From: CAZJLP01 sp964546955
GTDB taxonomy: Bacteria > Verrucomicrobiota > Verrucomicrobiia > Opitutales > Opitutaceae
DNA: 22,397 nucleotides
Reading direction: 5' to 3'
NCBI GenBank assembly: GCA_964546955.1
Contig: CAZJLP010000074.1
Span: forward strand, 1 to 22,397
The number at the start of each line of letters is the position of its first letter. Position 1 is the stretch's first letter. A program made the position numbers and the translations under genes. The notes below the pieces were generated by a model, which did no database searches, was not told the DNA's origin, and saw only the letters and a list, made by a program, of their open reading frames with translations. Of the stretch, positions 6,701 to 13,526 are shown piece after piece.

Positions 6701-9366
6701 CCTTCGATTTTGGGCAGGGTCTCCCACAATTCGGGCGGCAGGCCGGACAGCTCGAGACTGCTTTCGATCGAGTCCACCAAAGCTTCGATTCGATCCAGCC
6801 GGCGCTGCAGGTTTTCCAGCGGTCTTGGATGCAGGATGGCGTCGCGGCTGAGATGGCGGAACGGGTGGTTGGCGAAACAGGGGTTTGCGCGAGTGCGCGT
6901 CAGCGCATCGCGCAAACGCTCGACGACCGCGCCGTGACTGAGCCAGAGATCGTAGGTGGGCAGTTCCTCTTCTGTTTCCGGCGTGAGCTGGGGCGAGCGG
7001 GGACGGAGTTCGACCAGTCGATGAAGCAGTTTCCGCGTGGTCGTGCCCAGCGAGGCTGGGGTTTGCGTCATGGCGCGCGAAAAGCGGTCGAGCGCCGACA
7101 GGTCCTGTTCGAGGGCGCGGAGCGCATTCTGCCGGATGCGAGCCGGACCGTCGTCGGGCGGGGCGGCCAGCCACTGCTCGTAGGTCTGTTTGAGATTGAG
7201 GATAAAGCTCCTTTTATCCGCCTGGGAATCGTGGATGAGGCAGCAAAGTTCATCGAGTCCCTGCTGCCGAAGACGATGAAAGACGACATCGATGGCCGCC
7301 CGCTTTTCGCAGACAAACAACACGCGTTTGCCGCGTGCGACGTAGTCCGCGATCAAGTTGGTGATGGTTTGGGATTTTCCCGTCCCCGGCGGACCCTGGA
7401 TGATGAAACTTCCTCCATCGCGGGCGCGCGCCACGGCTGCGGCCTGGGCCGCGTCGCAAGGAATGACGGGAAACTGTTCCCCGAGCGGAAGCGACTTCGT
7501 CGCGGGTTGTTCGGACGGCTTTGGGTCGCGCGAGAAAACCGCGTCGAAGGCGGGATTCGGCAGTTCGACTTCGCTCAACTTGGCGTAATCGCTCACCAAC
7601 GTCATTTTGCGATAGTGAAAGTTCCCAAGTGTGAAGCTGCACAGGTCGAAGGCCCAGCGGTAAGGATTGCGGGTTTCGCCCTCTTGTAGGGCATAAAAAT
7701 CGCGCTGCACTTCAAGGGTGGCGCCGGTGTCGGGACTCGGCGATTCGTCGGGCGGCCCCGGGGGGCCGCCGCCGGGATTCGCAACCCACTCCAATTGCCG
7801 CGGCCGCGCAGGAGCGCCGATCAGGTCGGCCAGCGGGCAGGGGCGTGGCCGCACTTTCTCGAGGAACAGTCGCAATCCCCGCGGACGATAATTCGCCCGA
7901 TCGTAGCTGTAGTCGGTGGCGGTCTGCGGCTGCGCGGGAGCGCGAACGCGCTGCCGCTGCTTCCACTGGTCGAGCCGCTGGCGGGCGCGAGCATGGATCA
8001 GCTCGATCTTCGGCCGATCGATTTTCTCCAGGGTTACGCCGGGCTCGGACGCGCGAATCTGCGCCTGGAGCATCAGGTAAACCTCCTCGAGGGACGTATC
8101 CTGCAGGTTGATTCGCTCGGGCAGCGTTATCCCGTACAATGTCTTGAGGTGATGGCGGAGCGCCGGATTGACCTCCGCGTCGGCGCTGCTCGGGGTGAGC
8201 GTGTAGTGATCCCGCACGCCTTTGCGTTTCGCCACATCGACCGGCAGGAGGAGGAGAGGGGAATGGATCCGCTCGGCGGATTCCTCCTTCAAGTTATGCC
8301 AGCGCAGAAAGCAGAGCACGAGCCTCAGCTGGGCAAAACCGTATTCGGCTCGGTCGCGGCGGGCCTCGGCGATGATTTTGTCGAGGACCGCGGGGATGTA
8401 GGGCGCGTCTTCGGTTCGGAGATATTTCCCCAGCGAGATGGTCTCGCCGTGAGAAAGCGCGCTCGCCAGCTCCGGATGCCACACAAAGAGCTGCTCCACA
8501 CGGATGCTCCGCACGTCCATCACGAGGGGCACGGAGGCGACGGTGAGATTGAGCGTTTGGAGCGTCGGCTTGAAATAGATGAGCCGGTTGCGCCGCGAAA
8601 TCTCGAACAACCGGTCGCGGAGGTGCGACTGGATGAGCTTGCGCCGTTCGGGAACGGTGGAGGGGCCCAGATTCGACCAATCGACGACGGCCGGCTGGTC
8701 GCGGTAGTTATCGAGCCATTTCGCTACCTGCCCCAGGTCTGGTGCACGGCGGTGGCGATCCAACTCGGTCATCTGGACGATGATGTTCGCGATGACCGGG
8801 TGGAGGCGTGCATTTAGCGCGAACAAATTTTCGCGATGCTCGACGAAAGCTTCCACGTCGGACGGATCGGTGAGATCGAGGCCGCAGGAAAAACTCGCGA
8901 GCAGAAGACCAAGGGAGAAAACGTCCGTGAGCGGGTCATGGTGTCCGAGGGCATGCTCCCAGCAATGGTATCCAATGAGGTAGAGGGGCTTTGTGACCGG
9001 CGCATCGTGCGGGCCCACTTCGGGATGAGAGACGGCATGGCCGTCGATCAGGTCCTTCGAGCGATGCAATTCCCCGACCACCTCCACTCCGCTCTCTTTT
9101 GAGCGCAAGAGAGGTTCCACCCGCCCAAGGTTTCGCTGCGGCACGGTGAAACGCGCCCTGTCCGCGGTGACGCTTCCGGCGTCGTCGATCAGGAGCGATT
9201 CGGTCCCGCGCAATGGAGCGATCTGTCCTTGCTCGTGAGCGGCTGCAATCTGCCGAAACAGCGGGAGAAGCGCGCGCAACGCATCGTCCGTTTGAAATCC
9301 GCCTTGTTCGAATCCGCGCCGGAGGAACGCCAAAAATGGCGTGGCATGGTGTTGCGGCGCGGTCAT
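3754..9366 (-). CDS. Pseudokinase-DUF4011-SF1 helicase-REase-like-WGR multidomain protein
   Basis: This is a giant 1870-residue helicase of the COG1112 type. Residues about 1-235 resemble only a protein kinase C-lobe: PLTDVFSLGLLL near 146-157 fits subdomain IX, but the HRD and DFG motifs are lost, so it is probably a pseudokinase. DUF4011 follows at about 240-500 (RDRLFEISRRNRLIYF). The helicase has Walker A GPPGTGKS at 658-665, a helical insertion, motif II FDEAS (D1304, E1305), GDEMQLPP at 1328-1335, VQGDERD at 1532-1538 and RLNVIFSRARH from 1569. A PD-(D/E)XK-like domain (REase_MTES_1575 type) lies at about 1650-1750, with D1672 and then IDTD (D1690, D1692) where the usual glutamate is missing. 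A WGR domain occupies about 1800-1870 (RFGRLGTSGQ). Its start overlaps the protease stop as ATGA, so the two are probably translationally coupled. A role in nucleic-acid surveillance or phage defence is inference; DNA repair is the main alternative. Confidence 0.88.
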   Translation of the reverse strand: MTAPQHHATPFLAFLRRGFEQGGFQTDDALRALLPLFRQIAAAHEQGQIAPLRGTESLLIDDAGSVTADRARFTVPQRNLGRVEPLLRSKESGVEVVGELHRSKDLIDGHAVSHPEVGPHDAPVTKPLYLIGYHCWEHALGHHDPLTDVFSLGLLLASFSCGLDLTDPSDVEAFVEHRENLFALNARLHPVIANIIVQMTELDRHRRAPDLGQVAKWLDNYRDQPAVVDWSNLGPSTVPERRKLIQSHLRDRLFEISRRNRLIYFKPTLQTLNLTVASVPLVMDVRSIRVEQLFVWHPELASALSHGETISLGKYLRTEDAPYIPAVLDKIIAEARRDRAEYGFAQLRLVLCFLRWHNLKEESAERIHSPLLLLPVDVAKRKGVRDHYTLTPSSADAEVNPALRHHLKTLYGITLPERINLQDTSLEEVYLMLQAQIRASEPGVTLEKIDRPKIELIHARARQRLDQWKQRQRVRAPAQPQTATDYSYDRANYRPRGLRLFLEKVRPRPCPLADLIGAPARPRQLEWVANPGGGPPGPPDESPSPDTGATLEVQRDFYALQEGETRNPYRWAFDLCSFTLGNFHYRKMTLVSDYAKLSEVELPNPAFDAVFSRDPKPSEQPATKSLPLGEQFPVIPCDAAQAAAVARARDGGSFIIQGPPGTGKSQTITNLIADYVARGKRVLFVCEKRAAIDVVFHRLRQQGLDELCCLIHDSQADKRSFILNLKQTYEQWLAAPPDDGPARIRQNALRALEQDLSALDRFSRAMTQTPASLGTTTRKLLHRLVELRPRSPQLTPETEEELPTYDLWLSHGAVVERLRDALTRTRANPCFANHPFRHLSRDAILHPRPLENLQRRLDRIEALVDSIESSLELSGLPPELWETLPKIEGVVAFAVQLRPLAQRDQLSLLDRAAPLSKTLAEKTAELADAEKSLSVAREQNRHWRERLSAGDTAAALEAARGFENSILRVFQPSYWRLRKTIRTRYDFSAHAVEPGLAKVLADLQVEHDAQLRLAQLREVFERHFGGARTADLLLLVESVRSSAAQADLRRAIAGANTANALVLSLADLHPAFATLKTELSSLLGHALSAASIDAGSAPTPDSTFRADRSALADLKRLLDDLRRDAPLLPELIPVLTELADAPAPLREALAVCPLPLDHFEAGSAQKSLQSLYRTDPALARFNGLLLDAYLARVDENHRVWLKSNAGTVRAAVRQKFRDHVHLSNSPAAQLDEGQKLFKREYSAGRREVEHEFGKTMRYKSIRDLAAGESGRVLRDLKPIWLMSPLSVSDTLPLDPELFDVVIFDEASQIPVEEAVPAVYRAQQAIVVGDEMQLPPTSFFSSGREDEDTLVAEEGGERIEIDLEADSFLSQSARNLPATLLAWHYRSRSENLISFSNAAFYGGNLFTIPDRYLPFEQLGEIAIKAPTDAADAATELLNRSVSFHFVEKGVYEHRRNPREAAYIAQLVRELLGRDTKLSIGIVAFSEAQQSEIESALDELGDEDETFAARLEAEMNREEDDQFCGLFVKNLENVQGDERDIILLSICYGYDRGKSMLMNFGPINQRGGEKRLNVIFSRARHHMAVVSSIRHDDITNDYNDGARALQNFLRYAENLSKGELKTARAVLENLNPLNRRALSPATTRDAVIEELAAALLKRGHRVDLNVGQSRFRCDLAIRSADAPEYRLGLLIDTDAHYENQNLVDRYLTQPSILRAFGWHVLLLLTKDWLHEPDAVLDRIERALRGEKLQKAEISETPLEHPNVALSSPVARSPHPTSPVAAPAPAQPPETGKKTVAAGVPSTGARRTLEYSEGNSRKFWELTVEGAAFTVRFGRLGTSGQSQVKSFSSEAEARAMAEQLIASKLKKGYVEKV

Positions 9367-10568
9367 GCGATTTTTTCGGCGGTCGCCAGCATTTCGGAGA
9401 CGCGGGGCTTTAATTGCGCGAGGGTTTTCGGTTTCACGCCGAGTTCCTTGCTCAGCATCTTTTCGAAATCGGAAGCGATGCCGAGGCGTTCGGCCCAGTG
9501 CAGGGAGGCGGCGAGAGACAGGTCCTCGAGGTCGGGATCGACCTGTCCGAAGTCGAGCAGGAGATACGCGAAATAGGTCTTAACAAGCGGGCCGGTCGCT
9601 TGCAGCTCGTCCAGCAATGTCGGATCGTCGACTTCCGCGGGCGCAAAGTCGGGGAAGAACAGTCGCGCTTGGGCGAGAACGGCTTCGGTGCGGAACCAAC
9701 GGGGCCGAACAAGCTGAGCAATGAGTCGGCGAGACAGGGCGGTCGTCCGGTGCTGCCCCGCGAGGTCGAGCTCATCGAGATTCGCCGGACCCGCGATCAT
9801 CGCCTCGATCGCCGCATCGGCCTGCGCTCCCTGCCGGCTCCAGAGATCAAGCGCGTAGGCGCGCACAAATGTTTCCGGATGGGAGAGCTCGGCGGTTTTT
9901 ACCGCGGACCGCGAGAAGACCTCGGCTGCTTGGGCGAGGTAGCTCGCTCCATTTACCGAGCTGAGACCAGTGGTTCCTTTGACCAGCGCGGATACCGTGG
10001 CGAGCAGATTGTTGGTGACTTGAAAGGCGCCGCGGTCCGCGAATATTTCCGTGTGCAAGCGATAGCGCCGTGCGGTTTCCAAATGCACCGGATGCGCGCC
10101 CGGTTCGGCTGAAACCGCGTCCAGAACCCGGTCGGCGATAAGAAAATCCTCCTCCTGTGTTTGCCAGAGATGGAAATGGGCCAGCTCGTGGCCAAAAATC
10201 GAAGTCAGCTCCGCGGAGTCCAGCAACGAGGTAATCGGCCCGCTCAGGACGATGTGCGCTTCGCGGGGCAGCGGGTAGAGCGCGGCGTTGGGCAACGCGG
10301 CACCGGTGCCTTGCGCCTGATAGAGTGTGACGGGGACATCGAGCGATAAACCGCGCAGCGCGGCGGAAACGTGGGAATAGAGGTCGGCGTGGTCCGTCGG
10401 CCCCAGCCGGTACGTGGCTTTCAGCAGATGAAGCCGCAGCGCTTCGGCGTAGTCCTCCTTTGCTCGCGCCGACGCGAACCAACGCCACAGGTCGCGCTCC
10501 TGACTTTTCAGGTAGTCGCGCACGGAGCAATGGTAGGGCAACGGGCTCAGACGGGTGGGCTCGGTCAT
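9363..10568 (-). CDS. M48-like zinc metalloprotease, partner of the helicase
   Basis: This is a soluble 401-residue gluzincin-type peptidase. The zinc-binding HELAH (H127, E128, H131) lies in FGHELAHFHLW, and a downstream EIFAD (E174, D178) fits the third zinc ligand and the ExxAD signature of M48 enzymes. I see no signal peptide and no membrane helices, unlike HtpX or Ste24, so it probably acts in the cytoplasm. The C-terminal half (about 215-400) is helical and unassigned. It is the first gene of a two-gene unit: its TGA overlaps the helicase ATG (ATGA at 9363-9366). The pairing suggests the protease acts with or on the helicase, for example as a regulated effector or processing enzyme; that role is inferred. 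The start is the ATG giving MTEPTRLSPLPYHC; there is no clear Shine-Dalgarno. Confidence 0.82.
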   Translation of the reverse strand: MTEPTRLSPLPYHCSVRDYLKSQERDLWRWFASARAKEDYAEALRLHLLKATYRLGPTDHADLYSHVSAALRGLSLDVPVTLYQAQGTGAALPNAALYPLPREAHIVLSGPITSLLDSAELTSIFGHELAHFHLWQTQEEDFLIADRVLDAVSAEPGAHPVHLETARRYRLHTEIFADRGAFQVTNNLLATVSALVKGTTGLSSVNGASYLAQAAEVFSRSAVKTAELSHPETFVRAYALDLWSRQGAQADAAIEAMIAGPANLDELDLAGQHRTTALSRRLIAQLVRPRWFRTEAVLAQARLFFPDFAPAEVDDPTLLDELQATGPLVKTYFAYLLLDFGQVDPDLEDLSLAASLHWAERLGIASDFEKMLSKELGVKPKTLAQLKPRVSEMLATAEKIA

Positions 10569-11018
10569 GCGGCGGTGTTAAGGTCGATAAAGACCGACAC
10601 GCATCAGAGGGTCAAAGCTCCGTAGCGGGCGGCAGGTAGCTCCCTAGTTGTTGATGTGCAGCGGGGTAAAAACCACACGAGAGGGAGTAAAAGGGTTAAG
10701 AAAGAGCGTGATGCACGCAGGTGGCAGGTGGCGCGAGTGAACGGTTGGCACCGAGTGCGGAGGACCGCGACGGGGATCACTCTCCGTCGCCCAACGCTTC
10801 ACCCATTGCGCCCGCGATGATGCGCACGATGGGGTGTTGAACGACGCGAAGGCCACGCTTGTAAATGAGCGATGAGCAATAAGAAATAAGAAGTGAGCGA
10901 TCCGACGGCCAGGGGCGGCCGTCCTCCTCCAAAAGGGAGATGGCCGGCGATGGACCTCACCTCTTAATAGCCTTTACATAACGGCGTGGCGTCGGCACCG
11001 AAATCATTCCCCCTTAGC
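10569..11018. other. Divergent intergenic spacer
   Basis: This 450-nt spacer separates the minus-strand protease gene from the plus-strand oxidoreductase gene and must hold both promoters. I see no convincing gene. A GACGGCC/GGCCGTC hairpin (10904-10910 with 10917-10923) is present. Just before it is a short low-complexity stretch (about 10866-10900) with repeated GAGCGAT and AATAAG words. The length and composition are unlike the tight spacing elsewhere and may include an interspersed repeat. Confidence 0.5.
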
Positions 11019-12068
11019 ATGATTCCCGCGCCTCCTTTAGGTTTCGGCCTGGTCGGTACTGGCATGATCGCGGACTTCCACGTCCAGGCGATTCGGGAAG
11101 CTTCCGGCGGGCAGCTGGTTGCGGTTGCCGGTCGGTCGCCTGAGAAGACCCGTGCGTTCGCGGCCAAACATGGGATCGCGGTTTGGACTGCCGATGTGAA
11201 CGCCTTGGTTTCAGACCCTGCCGTTCAGGTCGTTTGTATCACCACCCCGAGCGGCGCCCATTTGGAGCCCGCCACCGCCGCGGTCGCGGCGGGAAAGCAC
11301 GTCGTGGTGGAAAAGCCGCTCGAAATCACCCTTGATCGCGTCGATACGCTGCTGCGGGCGGCGGATGCGGCGAGGGTGCGGGTGGCGCCGATTTTCCAGG
11401 CCCGTTTCGGTGAGGGCGCCAGGACGCTGAAAGCAGCGGTGAGCGCGGGTCGTTTCGGCCGCCTGGTGTTGTGCAGCGCGTACGTGAAGTGGTATCGGAA
11501 GCCGGAATACTACGTAGGCAGCTGGCGTGGCACGCGCACCATGGACGGCGGGGGGGCGTTGATGAACCAGGGCATCCACGCCGTCGATCTTCTCCAATGG
11601 TTCGCGGGGATGCCGGAGGAAGTCTTTGGGTGGTCCACTCGCCGCGTGCATACCGGTATTGAGGTTGAAGATACGGTGTGTGCTTCCCTCCGCTTTGAGC
11701 ACGGGGCGCTCGGTGTGATCGAGGCGAGCACGGGAGCTTATCCTGGCTGGCAGCGACGCGTGGAAATCAGCGGGGAAAAGGGTTCCGCCGCACTCGAGGA
11801 CGACCGGCTGGTGCATTGGGATTTTCGCGAGGAGGAGGCGGGAGACGAGGCGATTCGATCCGCGCGGACCGACGAAAAGATGCGTTCGGGCGCGTCGGCC
11901 CCGAACGCCATCAGTCATCACGGACATCTGCGGCAAATCCAGGATCTGATCGATTCCATCCGCGCCAATCGGCCCCTCGCGCTGGACGGCCGCGGGGCGC
12001 GCAACGCGGTTGCCATCATCCGGGCCATTTATGCCTCGGCGGAACAAGGAGCGCCCGTCAAGTTGTAG
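11019..12068 (+). CDS. Gfo/Idh/MocA family NAD(P)-dependent oxidoreductase
   Basis: This cytoplasmic dehydrogenase is likely to act on a sugar, polyol or inositol-like substrate. The N-terminal Rossmann fold has GLVGTGMIA (residues 10-18). The conserved EKPLEIT carries K99, the usual catalytic or cofactor lysine. GGGALMNQGIHAVDLLQW carries H187 and D190 at the position of the family's active-site Asp/His motif. The C-terminal beta-sheet domain follows, and the 349-residue length is typical. I chose ATG at 11019 because the fold starts at once (MIPAPPLGFGLVG); an in-frame GTG at 10986 would add 11 residues with no family support. It is the first gene of a four-gene plus-strand cluster, 58 nt before an MFS transporter. 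Substrate cannot be read from the sequence. Confidence 0.9.
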   Translation: MIPAPPLGFGLVGTGMIADFHVQAIREASGGQLVAVAGRSPEKTRAFAAKHGIAVWTADVNALVSDPAVQVVCITTPSGAHLEPATAAVAAGKHVVVEKPLEITLDRVDTLLRAADAARVRVAPIFQARFGEGARTLKAAVSAGRFGRLVLCSAYVKWYRKPEYYVGSWRGTRTMDGGGALMNQGIHAVDLLQWFAGMPEEVFGWSTRRVHTGIEVEDTVCASLRFEHGALGVIEASTGAYPGWQRRVEISGEKGSAALEDDRLVHWDFREEEAGDEAIRSARTDEKMRSGASAPNAISHHGHLRQIQDLIDSIRANRPLALDGRGARNAVAIIRAIYASAEQGAPVKL

Positions 12069-12126
12069 GAGCGGGAGACTGCCCGCATTTTTCGTACTCA
12101 GGCCGACCTCGTTTACCAACCCCACT

Positions 12127-13455
12127 ATGACCGACCCCTCCCCACAACCCTGGTGGCGCACCTTCAATCGCGACCATTGGTTCGTTTTTATCGTCGCATC
12201 GCTGGCGTGGATGTTCGACTGCATGGATCAGCAGTTTTTCAATCTGGCGCGAGATGGCGCCATGGAGCAACTCGACCCGAAGAACGCGACCGTCAATGGC
12301 CCGTACACGACCTCCATTTTCCTCGTAGGTTGGGCCGTGGGCGGGCTGATTTTCGGGGCCTTGGGAGACCGTTATGGGCGAGCCAAAATGCTCACGTTCA
12401 CGATCCTTTTGTATTCGCTCAGCACGGGGTTGAACGCCTTCGCAACCGGGTTTGTCGATTTCTGCGTCTATCGATTCATCACCGGCCTGGGCGTGGGCGG
12501 TGTATTCGGTTTGGCCGTCGCGCTGGTTGCCGACTCCGTGCCCGACCGAGCGCGCGCACCGGCCCTCGGCATGCTGCAATCCGTCTCCACCTGGGGCAAT
12601 TTGACCGCCGGGCTGATCGGCATGGGAATCGGCATGGTGGCAGTCCTCCCGCTGGGGCTGCGGCCGTGGCAAGCCATGTTCATCGTCGGTGCTCTGCCGG
12701 CTTTGCTTTCAGTTTTCGTCCTGGCCAAGTTGAAGGAACCGGAGAAGTGGATCAAAGCTCGCGATGAAGGAGTGCGGACCGGAGTAAAGTTGGGGTCCTA
12801 TAAGACGCTTTTGACGCATCCACGGTGGTCCCGCAACGCGTGGTGGGGACTGCTGGCGTGCAGCGCGGGGATCATCGGCCTCTGGGGCATCGGTAACTTC
12901 CACCCCAAGATCGTGGGAAGCATTGTTCGCGCCGAGGCGGCTTCGCGTAATTTGTCGCAGGGCGCGATGGAGAGTCACGTGTCATTTTGGCGGTCGCTGG
13001 GATTGCTGCTCCAGAACGTCGGCGGTTTTCTCGGTATGCTGTCCATGGCGAAACTCGCCCAAACGTGGGGACGCCGTCCCGCGTTCGCGTTGGCTTTACT
13101 CTGCTCGTTCCTCAGCACCCTCCTCGTTTTCAAGTTCATGCGTCAGACCTCCGACCTTTACTGGATGCTTCCGCTGATGGGTTTTGGACAGCTCGGAGTG
13201 TTCGGCGTCTTCGCCGTGTATTTGCCCGAACTTTTCCCGACCAGCCTGCGCAGCACCGGCACGAGCTTTTGCTACAACGTCGGTCGTTTGGTGGCTGCGC
13301 TGGGGCCCTTCACGCTCAGTCGTATCACCACCCGGTACGGCGGGGATATGGAAGCGTTCCGAACCGCGGGTTTGTGGGTCAGCGTCGTGCTACTCCTGGG
13401 TATCCTCGTCCTCCCGCTGCTGCCTGAAACCAAGGATCGTCCGCTGCCGGAATGA
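12127..13455 (+). CDS. MFS transporter (sugar/organic acid type)
   Basis: This is a 442-residue inner-membrane secondary transporter with about 12 hydrophobic segments. The loop 2-3 motif A appears as GDRYGRAKM from residue 80, following a TM1 that contains DCMDQQFF. The second half has YLPELFPTSLRSTG and a C-terminal PETKDRPLPE, both characteristic of the sugar-porter and aromatic-acid-symporter branches of MFS. The ATG at 12127 gives a short cytoplasmic N-terminus before TM1; an earlier in-frame ATG at 12010 lies inside the preceding gene and is unlikely. Its TGA overlaps an upstream in-frame ATG of the next frame (13452), though that gene probably starts at 13527. It likely imports the substrate or product handled by the flanking oxidoreductase and secreted dehydrogenase. 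The specific substrate is unknown. Confidence 0.9.
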   Translation: MTDPSPQPWWRTFNRDHWFVFIVASLAWMFDCMDQQFFNLARDGAMEQLDPKNATVNGPYTTSIFLVGWAVGGLIFGALGDRYGRAKMLTFTILLYSLSTGLNAFATGFVDFCVYRFITGLGVGGVFGLAVALVADSVPDRARAPALGMLQSVSTWGNLTAGLIGMGIGMVAVLPLGLRPWQAMFIVGALPALLSVFVLAKLKEPEKWIKARDEGVRTGVKLGSYKTLLTHPRWSRNAWWGLLACSAGIIGLWGIGNFHPKIVGSIVRAEAASRNLSQGAMESHVSFWRSLGLLLQNVGGFLGMLSMAKLAQTWGRRPAFALALLCSFLSTLLVFKFMRQTSDLYWMLPLMGFGQLGVFGVFAVYLPELFPTSLRSTGTSFCYNVGRLVAALGPFTLSRITTRYGGDMEAFRTAGLWVSVVLLLGILVLPLLPETKDRPLPE

Positions 13456-13526
13456 TTCGAGGCGGCGATTCGCGCCGGTCAGTTGAAACTTTTGTGACTC
13501 TGCCCTCCTTACTGTCAGCCCCCCTT

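Noticed and set aside
6661..8817. Long plus-strand open frames (6661-7689 and 7795-8817) opposite the helicase gene
   Set aside because: They are low-information, Arg-rich shadows of a minus-strand gene whose helicase motifs are unmistakable.
10586..10615. Possible promoter for the protease gene (TTGACC, 18 bp, TTTATC on the minus strand)
   Set aside because: The -10 box matches consensus at only three of six positions and would leave a very short leader, so it is too weak to annotate.
10644..10856. A 70-codon minus-strand frame in the divergent spacer
   Set aside because: It has no ribosome binding site, no recognisable domain and Ser/Pro/Arg-rich composition typical of spurious frames; it might be part of an interspersed repeat.
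11211..12224. Minus-strand open frame opposite the Gfo/Idh/MocA gene
   Set aside because: The plus strand shows an intact family protein with Rossmann and active-site motifs; the antisense product has no recognisable features.
13452..13526. Alternative upstream start of the secreted dehydrogenase overlapping the MFS stop
   Set aside because: It would place 25 charged residues before a clear signal peptide; the ATG at 13527 gives a normal export signal.
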